The notes beneath the pieces are model-generated. The model worked only from the letters and a program-made list of their open reading frames with translations. It did not search any database and was not told where the DNA came from. A DNA stretch of 16,555 bases from Micavibrio sp. UBA1664 (lineage in GTDB: Bacteria > Pseudomonadota > Alphaproteobacteria > Micavibrionales > UBA1664). Made by a program: the position numbers and the translations under genes. Of the stretch, positions 7,840 to 13,725 are shown piece by piece (position 1 is the first letter of the stretch; the number at the start of each line of letters is the position of its first letter). Location of the stretch: contig DCKW01000051.1 of NCBI GenBank assembly GCA_002320485.1, forward strand, positions 1 to 16,555, written 5' to 3'.

Positions 7840-8823
7840 ATGTTTGGCAACCGAAAACCGAAAGAATCCGAGATAAAAACCGCGCTTTCACGAATTGAGG
7901 GTGTGCAGATCGATAATATCATGGTTGAAAAAGGTGTTGTCAGGGCGATTTTATCATGCGATCCAACACGCGCCGCAGAAGCCGAAATCGCCGCTGAACA
8001 GGCATTAAAAAATATTCAAGGTGTGACGGAAGCCAAAATTATTATGACGGCGGAAAAGGCACCGCCGGCCAAACTGGCAAACACGCAAAAAATTACAATT
8101 GATGCCAAGCAGGTTATTGCTGTTGCCAGTGGCAAGGGAGGGGTCGGAAAATCGACCGTTGCGATGAATATTGCCGCCGCCTTGGCAAAAACAGGACAAA
8201 AGGTCGGATTACTGGATGCCGATATATACGGGCCGTCCGTACCGCGCATAACAGGGCTTTCAGGGCAAAAACCCGATCAGAACGACGCGGGTAAAATCAT
8301 ACCTTTGCGCGCGCACGATATGGATGTTATGTCGATCGGGTTTATGATTGGCGAGGAAAACCCCCTAATCTGGCGAGGGCCGATGGTCCAATCGGCATTT
8401 ACCCAATTGGTACAAGATGTCGCCTGGGAAGGGCTCGACACACTTATTATTGATTTGCCGCCGGGGACGGGCGATGTGCAATTAACAATGAGTCAACGAA
8501 TCCCTTTAACGGGCGCGATTATTGTCTCAACGCCTCAAGATATAGCCCTGATAGACGCACGTAAGGGCATAGAGATGTTTAAAAAAGTCAACGTTCCTAT
8601 CTTAGGCCTGATTGAAAACATGTCCTATTATTGTTGCCCGCAATGCGGACATGAGGATGATATTTTCGGCCACGGTGGGGCAAAGGCGCAGGCAGAGAAA
8701 GTAGAAATTCCGTTTTTGGGTGAGGTTCCGTTAAATGCGGAAATTAGAAAAATGACGGATTTAGGACAGCCTGTTTCTGACTATTATCAAAATATCATTA
8801 AAAATTTAAGCGGTGGGCATTAA
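7840..8823 (+). CDS. mrp: Mrp/ApbC-type iron-sulfur carrier P-loop ATPase
   Basis: A 327-residue cytoplasmic protein. Residues 8-75 form the small MIP18/DUF59-like domain; residues 90-325 form the ParA/MinD-like nucleotide domain. The deviant Walker A GKGGVGKST is at 98-106, with DADIYGPSVPR after it. DLPPGTGD at 205-212 is the Walker B region. The cluster-binding pair Cys266-x-x-Cys269 lies in YCCPQCGHED. Such proteins carry and transfer [4Fe-4S] clusters to target enzymes. ATG 7840 has AAGGG only two bases upstream, which is tight; no in-frame start exists upstream that would be better, and a later start at 7921 would cut the first domain. Its last 18 bases overlap the convergent Bfd gene. 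Confidence 0.96.
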   Translation: MFGNRKPKESEIKTALSRIEGVQIDNIMVEKGVVRAILSCDPTRAAEAEIAAEQALKNIQGVTEAKIIMTAEKAPPAKLANTQKITIDAKQVIAVASGKGGVGKSTVAMNIAAALAKTGQKVGLLDADIYGPSVPRITGLSGQKPDQNDAGKIIPLRAHDMDVMSIGFMIGEENPLIWRGPMVQSAFTQLVQDVAWEGLDTLIIDLPPGTGDVQLTMSQRIPLTGAIIVSTPQDIALIDARKGIEMFKKVNVPILGLIENMSYYCCPQCGHEDDIFGHGGAKAQAEKVEIPFLGEVPLNAEIRKMTDLGQPVSDYYQNIIKNLSGGH

Positions 8824-9021
8824 CAAAGGGCGGGAGGACAGCCTTTTTTTAATGGTTTTACAACAATCACCACATCCCTTAGCAAAAGGTTTCCCCCCTG
8901 TCGCCGTTTTGTGAACAAGGCCGGGAGTGATTTTATTCTCAGGCATACCTGAATTACGCAAATCGTCGATAACACCATCAACCGTGGCATGGGCAACGTT
9001 AAAACATTGGCAAATAATCAT
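8806..9021 (-). CDS. Bfd-type [2Fe-2S] binding protein
   Basis: A 71-residue protein of the bacterioferritin-associated ferredoxin family. The four expected cluster ligands are Cys4 and Cys6 (IICQCFNV) and Cys50 and Cys53 (KGCGDCCK), with the family-like helix region between. Such proteins carry one [2Fe-2S] cluster; Bfd itself reduces bacterioferritin iron for release. ATG 9021 is chosen because GGGAGG lies eight bases upstream. That site is also the 3' arm of a hairpin (see the hairpin entry), so its translation may be controlled. It follows folA on the same strand with 60 bases between, and its end overlaps mrp by 18 bases in convergent orientation. No bacterioferritin gene is in the window; the ferritin-like YciE/YciF gene is nearby. 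Confidence 0.88.
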   Translation of the reverse strand: MIICQCFNVAHATVDGVIDDLRNSGMPENKITPGLVHKTATGGKPFAKGCGDCCKTIKKRLSSRPLLMPTA

Positions 9022-9065
9022 AAAAAAGGCCTCCCTAATCACGGCGATATTTATATTCAGGGAGG
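9022..9065 (-). promoter_or_regulatory. Hairpin with T-run that encloses the bfd ribosome binding site
   Basis: On the minus strand CCTCCCT (9065-9059) pairs perfectly with AGGGAGG (9036-9030) across a 22-base loop, and CCTTTTTT (9029-9022) follows directly before the ATG. The 3' arm is the Shine-Dalgarno of the Bfd gene, and the structure looks like a terminator or attenuator at the end of folA. Whether it stops transcription, hides the ribosome site or does both cannot be told from sequence. Confidence 0.55.
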
Positions 9066-9081
9066 ACTATATCAATTCGGA

Positions 9082-9594
9082 CTAAATTCGTCCATATTCA
9101 TTAAACGAAAATCCGTCTTTTTTTTCAGTTGAGATTTTGCGCCATTCGCTCTCAGGTAATTCAGGAAAAAAAACATCCCCTTCATACGCCGTATCAATTG
9201 CCGTTAGATAAATATAATTGGCGTATTGTAGTGCCTGCTCGTAAATCGTTCCGCCGCCGATAATCATAATTTCCTGCGAATTTTCTTTTTTCGCAGTTTC
9301 AATTGCGGATTCGACGGACGGACAAGTAATGCAATCTGTCGTTTTATAGTTATCCTGACGGGTGATAATAATATTTTGGCGTTTTGGTAAAGCAGGGCCT
9401 GACTGCGGGTCGGTCCCCTTCATTTTATGGATCGATTCAAATGTAGAACGGCCCATTATAATAGGTTTTCCTATGGTTTTTTCCTTAAAATATTTAAAAT
9501 CCTCGGGAATATGCCACGGAATTTTGTCGCCGTTGCCAATCACTCGATTTTTCGCCATGGCGGCTATCATTGATATACGGGGTTTAACAGTCAT
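9082..9594 (-). CDS. folA: Dihydrofolate reductase
   Basis: A 170-residue enzyme reducing dihydrofolate to tetrahydrofolate with NADPH, which restores the folate used by thymidylate synthase. Signatures are ISMIAAMAKNRVIGNGDKIP, then WHIPEDFKYFK with Asp32 as the active-site acid, IMGRSTFESI (NADPH region) and IMIIGGGTIYEQAL. Near the C-terminus is YEGDVFFPE. The length is slightly above that of E. coli DHFR, and the end (FSFNEYGRI) is short but plausible. ATG 9594 has only a weak ribosome site. The gene lies downstream of thyA as usual, but a ferritin-like gene and its terminator are between them, so folA probably has a separate promoter in 9595-9641. Confidence 0.96.
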   Translation of the reverse strand: MTVKPRISMIAAMAKNRVIGNGDKIPWHIPEDFKYFKEKTIGKPIIMGRSTFESIHKMKGTDPQSGPALPKRQNIIITRQDNYKTTDCITCPSVESAIETAKKENSQEIMIIGGGTIYEQALQYANYIYLTAIDTAYEGDVFFPELPESEWRKISTEKKDGFSFNEYGRI

Positions 9595-9641
9595 ATTTAG
9601 TCTCGTTTTCTTTACTCTATCATGACTGAAATACAGGCAAT

Positions 9642-9677
9642 AAAAAACCCCTTCCTGTGTAAATACAGGAAAGGGGT
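9642..9677 (-). terminator. Rho-independent terminator after the ferritin-like gene
   Basis: On the minus strand ACCCCTTTCCTGT pairs with ACAGGAAGGGGT with one bulged base and a short A/T loop, followed by TTTTTT. It lies just beyond the stop of the ferritin-like gene. Confidence 0.85.
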
Positions 9678-9692
9678 CGGGAGAGAAGGTGT

Positions 9693-10202
9693 CTAGGCAG
9701 CTTTTTTAACAGCCATTTTTTCAACAGACGTTGACATGGAAGTCAATTTTTCATCTGTTAATTTTTCCTGTTCTAAAATACTGTGCAGAATGTCCGCAAC
9801 CTCTGTCTGACCTAGAAGATTTGCCATATGGCACAAGGCACCATAGGTGGCAATTTCATAATGCTCGACCTTTTGTGCTGCTGCAATCAGGGCGCTGTCG
9901 CGTGTTGCCCCCTCTTCACAATCTTTTACAAGGTGATCGCCCTCTTTCAAAATACCTTCAATGGCGTCACATTTTTCGCCTTCGGCTTTTTCACCGAGGA
10001 TATCGAATGCCCGTTCCAGTTTTGATATCTGGTCTTTTGTTTCGGTAAGATGGGTCTGAAAACCGTTTTTAAGATTCGAATCTGTGGCTTTGTCCGCCAG
10101 ATCAGGCAAAGTTTTTACAATTTTCTTCTCGGCATAATAAATGTCCTTTAACTGATGAAGAAACAAGTCATTGAGATTTTTAATGGATGGTGAAAATAAC
10201 AT
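9693..10202 (-). CDS. Ferritin-like DUF892 (YciE/YciF family) protein
   Basis: A 169-residue all-helical protein of the YciE/YciF (DUF892) family. It starts FSPSIKNLNDLFLHQLKDIY and continues YAEKKIVKTLPDLA; the central part has QKVEHYEIATYGAL and the C-terminal helix is HSILEQEKLTDEKL. Likely metal ligands are Glu25, Glu54, Glu113, Glu116 and Glu144, inferred from the four-helix ferritin-like pattern. Family members are linked to stress responses and probably bind a di-iron centre; the reaction is not established. ATG 10202 has AAAGGAG six bases upstream, which is decisive over a longer frame from TTG 10244. A perfect inverted repeat lies directly upstream of the ribosome site. A terminator follows the gene. 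The C-terminal MAVKKAA tail is basic. Confidence 0.9.
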   Translation of the reverse strand: MLFSPSIKNLNDLFLHQLKDIYYAEKKIVKTLPDLADKATDSNLKNGFQTHLTETKDQISKLERAFDILGEKAEGEKCDAIEGILKEGDHLVKDCEEGATRDSALIAAAQKVEHYEIATYGALCHMANLLGQTEVADILHSILEQEKLTDEKLTSMSTSVEKMAVKKAA

Positions 10203-10216
10203 TTTAGTCTCCTTTA

Positions 10217-10245
10217 TTTGTTTACTGTGGCGGTTAGTAAACAAA
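10217..10245. repeat. Perfect 10-base inverted repeat upstream of the ferritin-like gene
   Basis: TTTGTTTACT (10217-10226) and AGTAAACAAA (10236-10245) are exact inverse copies separated by nine bases. The centre lies 29 bases upstream of the ATG at 10202, with the AAAGGAG ribosome site beside it. It could be an operator for a dimeric regulator or an mRNA stem in the leader. Confidence 0.6.
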
Positions 10246-10280
10246 CTAAAGGCTGTCGATGTTCCTTAACTTATATTAAA

Positions 10281-11132
10281 TTAAACGGCAAATGCGTATT
10301 TAATTGGCTCATGGAATTCATATCCTTCCACCGAAAAATCATCCGTTGTGACCCATGTTTCCAAATCTTCCAAAGTTTTAATATCGGGATTAATGTGAAA
10401 TATCGGTGCCTTATAAGGTTCACGTGTCAACTGGATATCGCGCATGGGGGCAAGCTGGTCCTCATAAATATGCGCGTTGATAATTTTGTGATAGGCCGTA
10501 CCCGCCTTGTGTCCCGTAATCTGTGCCATCATCGCCAGAAAGAAATAGACCTGCACCATATTGAAGTTTAATCCCAACGGCACATCACATGAACGCTGGT
10601 AGCTGGTTAGATACAATGTGTCATCTAACAATGAAAATGTGTGCGTATGCATGCAGGGGCGCAGGCATCCCATATGAAACTCACCCGGATTATAAAAGCT
10701 TAAAATTTCACCGCGATCGTCATAACCTTTGGATAAGTCTTCAACAATCTTCCGCAATTGATCAACTGTTCCGCCATCAGGCTTGGCCCATGCGCGTCCC
10801 TGCACGCCGTACACACGGCCCATATCGTCTTCACCTTTGCGATGAGGATTTGATAACCAATCACTATTTTCATTAGCATTGGCATTCCACGTATTGCATC
10901 CAATTGCACGAAATTGCTCCGCATTATCGTAACCGCGGATATAGCCCAGAAATTCGGCAATTGCCGCTTTCCAATAGGATTTGCGTGTGGTGACGAGGGG
11001 GAATTCGCCTGCGCCGACATTATATTCCAGATCGGCGTTGATGAGGGTCAGGCATCGCTTACCAGTACGCTTGTTTTCAACCCATTGACCTTTATCCACG
11101 ATTTTACGGCATAATTCCTCGTATTGTGACAT
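10281..11132 (-). CDS. thyA: Thymidylate synthase
   Basis: A 283-residue enzyme that methylates dUMP to dTMP using methylene-tetrahydrofolate and yields dihydrofolate for FolA. The catalytic cysteine is Cys160 in LRPCMHTHTF, where Met follows the Cys in place of the usual His. QRSCDVPLGLNFN at 179-191 binds the nucleotide and HIYEDQL closes the active site. The start region (VENKRTGKRCLTLINADL) and C-terminus (LETWVTTDDF) look complete. From memory the closest match is the 283-residue type of Vibrio-like gammaproteobacteria, not the roughly 264-residue form usual in many alphaproteobacteria. ATG 11132 has AAGGA eight bases upstream. It is the first minus-strand gene before ssrA. Confidence 0.97.
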   Translation of the reverse strand: MSQYEELCRKIVDKGQWVENKRTGKRCLTLINADLEYNVGAGEFPLVTTRKSYWKAAIAEFLGYIRGYDNAEQFRAIGCNTWNANANENSDWLSNPHRKGEDDMGRVYGVQGRAWAKPDGGTVDQLRKIVEDLSKGYDDRGEILSFYNPGEFHMGCLRPCMHTHTFSLLDDTLYLTSYQRSCDVPLGLNFNMVQVYFFLAMMAQITGHKAGTAYHKIINAHIYEDQLAPMRDIQLTREPYKAPIFHINPDIKTLEDLETWVTTDDFSVEGYEFHEPIKYAFAV

Positions 11133-11221
11133 CTTTACATTCCTTGTTGTGCTGCTGCTAACACTTTAAGGTTTTTACGGTAGCCTAACAAGAAAAGCGC
11201 AATCCTTATCCCGAGAAAATA

Positions 11222-11250
11222 TTGATTCATGAGGGAATATGCCCTATAGT
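11222..11250 (+). promoter_or_regulatory. Promoter of ssrA
   Basis: TTGATT (11222-11227), a 17-base spacer, then TATAGT (11245-11250). Transcription would start about 11255-11258, where the first hairpin of the tmRNA acceptor piece begins. Confidence 0.7.
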
Positions 11251-11254
11251 AATA

Positions 11255-11343
11255 GTGTCGATGAATTGTCATCGACTATGACGCTATACGTGGTTACGGA
11301 ATAGGCGTCGTGGACCCGGGGGCAGTACCCGGCGGCTCCACCA
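11255..11343 (+). ncRNA. ssrA: tmRNA acceptor piece
   Basis: This segment starts near the predicted transcription start and contains a perfect eight-pair hairpin GTCGATGA/TCATCGAC with loop ATTG (11257-11276). It ends with the T-arm and CCA at 11343. The 5' limit is inferred from the promoter. Confidence 0.75.
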
Positions 11344-11375
11344 AAAGCGCAAATGCATTTAATTTGTGTTTCTGT
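11344..11375 (+). other. ssrA: Internal spacer of the permuted tmRNA precursor
   Basis: The 32 AT-rich bases between CCA and the GGGG start should be removed by processing, leaving two RNA pieces. Confidence 0.7.
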
Positions 11376-11577
11376 GGGGCCGAAACAGGATCGACACGCG
11401 TAATAAAGGTGATTTGCGGCGTTCGGGTAGATACCCCCGTATACAGGATCATTAAATATAGATGCAAACGATAATTTTGCTCCTATGACTGCCGCTAACG
11501 ACAATGGTGATGTTTTCGCCGTTGCTGCTTAGTCAGTCGCATAAATTCCTAGAGGTTTGAGTCTTTAGGTAGGGTTT
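11376..11577 (+). ncRNA. ssrA: tmRNA coding piece
   Basis: It begins with GGGGCCG, the 5' strand of the acceptor stem. It carries a pseudoknot-like palindrome GGGTAGATACCC near 11425-11436 and then the tag frame. The 3' limit is uncertain and is set just before the terminator stem. Confidence 0.7.
11491..11532 (+). other. ssrA: tmRNA proteolysis tag frame
   Basis: The codons give AANDNGDVFAVAA followed by TAG. The AANDN start and AVAA end match alphaproteobacterial tags, while Caulobacter, as I recall, has AANDNFAEEFAVAA. The hydrophobic VAA end is the signal for ClpXP-type proteases. The resume codon is inferred to be GCC at 11491. Confidence 0.85.
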
Positions 11578-11613
11578 GGCGGTGTTTCCCAGTAACAGGA
11601 AAACCGCCTTTTT
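11578..11613 (+). terminator. Rho-independent terminator of ssrA
   Basis: GGCGGTGTTTCC pairs with GGAAAACCGCC around an eight-base loop, followed by TTTTT. Confidence 0.9.
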
Positions 11614-11758
11614 ATTATTATATTTTTATTAAAAACTTCAAAACCTAAGACATAAATCTGCATATTTGAATATTGATAGATGTCTTGACTCCTAAAGGGT
11701 TGCAGAAAATACGTGAATCACATAATTTTTCAGTTGATATACCATTCAAGGACCCTCA
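11614..11758 (+). promoter_or_regulatory. AT-rich upstream region of the receiver-secretin operon
   Basis: This 145-base gap should hold the operon promoter. One candidate is TTGCAG (11700-11705), 17 bases, then TAATTT (11723-11728). Another is TTGACT at 11685-11690, without a good -10. Neither is strong. Confidence 0.35.
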
Positions 11759-12148
11759 ATGCCTGATCAATCATATATTTTGGTCATAGAAGACAATGAC
11801 TTTGTACGGATGCAGATTGTAAAATTTCTGCAAGACGGAGGGTATGGTGTTTATGAGGCAACAAATGTCGAGCAGGCGGTTGATGCGATTAGAAACCATA
11901 AGGAATCCATCCGCTGTATGTTGGTTGATGTGCGTATGGAGCCTGCAGACGGATTTGATTTTTTAAATAAAATGCAGGCCGAAAATATTTCAATTCCAGC
12001 CATTCTGGTCACAGGCGATCAGAATTCAGATGTTTTATCGAAGGCATCTAACTTTAAGGTTGTAAGTGTCTTGATGAAACCTGTTAATAAAGATAGACTT
12101 TTACAAATGGTCGCTCGTGCCATATCCGGATCAGGTGCCGCCTCATGA
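11759..12148 (+). CDS. Single-domain response regulator (receiver only)
   Basis: A 129-residue protein made of one receiver domain and no output domain. The acidic pocket is Glu11 and Asp12 (VIEDND), the phosphorylated residue is Asp57 in MLVDVRM, Thr85 is in LVTGD and Lys107 is in LMKP. It should receive phosphate from an unknown histidine kinase, which is not in the window. ATG 11759 has AAGGA seven bases upstream. Its stop overlaps the secretin start in an ATGA arrangement, so it is the first gene of the secretin operon. That suggests it switches or positions the assembly apparatus, as CheY-like or PilG/PilH-like proteins do; this is inference. Confidence 0.93.
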   Translation: MPDQSYILVIEDNDFVRMQIVKFLQDGGYGVYEATNVEQAVDAIRNHKESIRCMLVDVRMEPADGFDFLNKMQAENISIPAILVTGDQNSDVLSKASNFKVVSVLMKPVNKDRLLQMVARAISGSGAAS

Positions 12149-13725
12149 TTGCATTGTTTAATAAAATACGTACGAATTTGAACGTTCCGAAAATATCTTT
12201 GTATCTCGGAACATTTGCTATGTCGACTTTAATGGCTGCCTGCGCGCCGATGAACGTGCCTGACGGGCGCACAGTGGATATTCCTCCTGCAACCAAGGCA
12301 TCGCCCCGTAACGAGGCAATGAACGAAAACAGGGATGCGGTGATGACTGTCCCGTTGGGGGAGGACGTTCTGGTCCCTTCCGTTAAAACAAAGGAAAAAT
12401 TACCTTCAGATGAGATTGGTCCTTATGAATTGCGTGGAGAAACGCTTGCCGGGGCGTTACAACTGGTTTTAGCGGGATATGATGTTCCTATTGCATTTCA
12501 AACCGAGGAAGGTTTAAGCCGGCAGATCACCGTTGCCAATTTAAAGGGAAGCGTTGATAACGTCGTGCGCCGTCTATGCGGACTGGCCGATTTATATTGT
12601 ACATATGAAGGCGGTATTTTAGAGGTTAAGGAGACGGAAACCTTTACCGTATCATTGCCGCCCCTTGATGATGAAGGATTTGACAGTATTGCTTCAGGCT
12701 TACAGGCCGTATCGGGCGCCGAAACCGTCATTGACGGCTCTACCAGAACTTTGATTTATACGGTTACGCAACGAAATGCAGAGCGGGCCGTACAATATTT
12801 TAACAGACTTCGTGCCAATACCGCCCTTATTGTTTATGAAACCTATATATGGGAAGTCCAGCTGGATAATGCCAACAGTGCGGGTATCAGATGGGATAAA
12901 ATCGCAGATATCGGGGCCTTTAATACTGGCATATCCATTGCGGATAATATCAGCTCGCAAGTTGGAACGCCGATCACAATCGGTCTGCCGACACGGAGTG
13001 AGGTTAACCTTGCCACCGGCGATGTCTTGAGATTCCTGTCCGAACAAGGTGCCGTTAAAACCATCTCCCAACCGCAATTGACCGTATTGTCAGGATCTGC
13101 GGCAAAATTGCGTGTTGCGGAAACCATCAATTATATTGAATCCCTGACACGGACAAGGGATTATGACGGTGATGAAACCGTATCGACCACAACAGCGGAA
13201 GTGGATACGGGATTTGAGCTGAATATTGCAAGTTCGTGGGATGAATCAACAGTTTATGCCGCAATAGAATTGCAAATTGACGAATTTTTGGGGTTCGAAG
13301 AATTTGATGCTGGCAGTGATGACACGTTACAATTGCCGCGTACCAGCGAGCGTGAGTTAAATACGCAAGTGCGCTCACGCCCCGGCGATTCCATTTTAAT
13401 TGCCGGATTGGTTCGCGAACGTGATGAATACGATACGGCCGGTCTTGGGTTGAATACACCTATTGTTCCGACAAGCCGTACTGGCCTGACAAATAATACG
13501 GAATTGGTTATCTTATTGCGTCCTCGGGTTATCCGTTATGTAGACGGAGAAACACTACGCAAGGAAGCTGCGTCAAAAACACCCTTATTTTCTGAGGGAA
13601 CGGACGTTCCGGCCAATGGTTTTAAATTATTCCCTGACGAAATGCCCACGAATAATGCGGATGTTGATATCGATATGTTGCTTAATCCGTCGATCAAAGC
13701 CTCCCCTATGGAAGAGACGCGTTAA
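12145..13725 (+). CDS. Lipoprotein secretin, PilN/type IVb pilus-like
   Basis: A 526-residue outer-membrane channel protein. The signal ends in a lipobox LMAAC with Cys33 as the lipidated residue. Residues 94-162 form the N0/STN-like domain, with Cys145 and Cys152 possibly forming a disulfide. A middle N-domain spans about 165-230. The core secretin is about 228-464. Its recognisable parts are TISQPQLTVLSGSAAKLRVA (306-325), DTGFELNIASSWDESTVYAA, RPGDSILIAGLVRER and the final ELVILLRPRVI. The C-terminal 60 residues are an acidic tail. The lipobox, length and order fit PilN of R64-type type IVb pili rather than PilQ. Translation is coupled to the receiver gene (4-base overlap), with AGGTG seven bases before ATG. 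Family (T4bP versus T2SS) is inferred. Confidence 0.9.
   Translation: MIALFNKIRTNLNVPKISLYLGTFAMSTLMAACAPMNVPDGRTVDIPPATKASPRNEAMNENRDAVMTVPLGEDVLVPSVKTKEKLPSDEIGPYELRGETLAGALQLVLAGYDVPIAFQTEEGLSRQITVANLKGSVDNVVRRLCGLADLYCTYEGGILEVKETETFTVSLPPLDDEGFDSIASGLQAVSGAETVIDGSTRTLIYTVTQRNAERAVQYFNRLRANTALIVYETYIWEVQLDNANSAGIRWDKIADIGAFNTGISIADNISSQVGTPITIGLPTRSEVNLATGDVLRFLSEQGAVKTISQPQLTVLSGSAAKLRVAETINYIESLTRTRDYDGDETVSTTTAEVDTGFELNIASSWDESTVYAAIELQIDEFLGFEEFDAGSDDTLQLPRTSERELNTQVRSRPGDSILIAGLVRERDEYDTAGLGLNTPIVPTSRTGLTNNTELVILLRPRVIRYVDGETLRKEAASKTPLFSEGTDVPANGFKLFPDEMPTNNADVDIDMLLNPSIKASPMEETR

Larger units (their letters stand above)
11255..11613 (+). ncRNA. ssrA: tmRNA, circularly permuted two-piece gene
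   Basis: tmRNA rescues ribosomes stalled on broken mRNA and adds a degradation tag. The 3' acceptor end, with CGGCTCC, the base A and CCA (11333-11343), lies before the mature 5' end GGGGCCG (11376-11382). The two pair fully as a seven-pair acceptor stem that includes the G3-U70 wobble (G11378 with T11337), the alanine identity signal. This order is the permuted form typical of alphaproteobacteria, where processing gives an acceptor RNA and a coding RNA. The T-stem CCGGG/CCCGG (11316-11320 and 11328-11332) has the loop GGCAGTA. The GAAACAGGATCGACACG after GGGGCC corresponds to the conserved 5' D-loop region. A tag frame and a terminator follow. Exact ends of the coding piece are not visible. 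Confidence 0.95.

Noticed and set aside
10203..10244. Longer ferritin-like protein from TTG 10244
   Set aside because: The extra residues would be coded by the inverted repeat and ribosome site, and ATG 10202 has an ideal AAAGGAG.
11133..11254. Strong promoter for thyA on the minus strand
   Set aside because: TTGTTA-N17-TAAAGT is a possible match, but it is too weak to call.
11244..11504. Minus-strand frame of 86 codons
   Set aside because: It lies across ssrA, whose structure explains the region.
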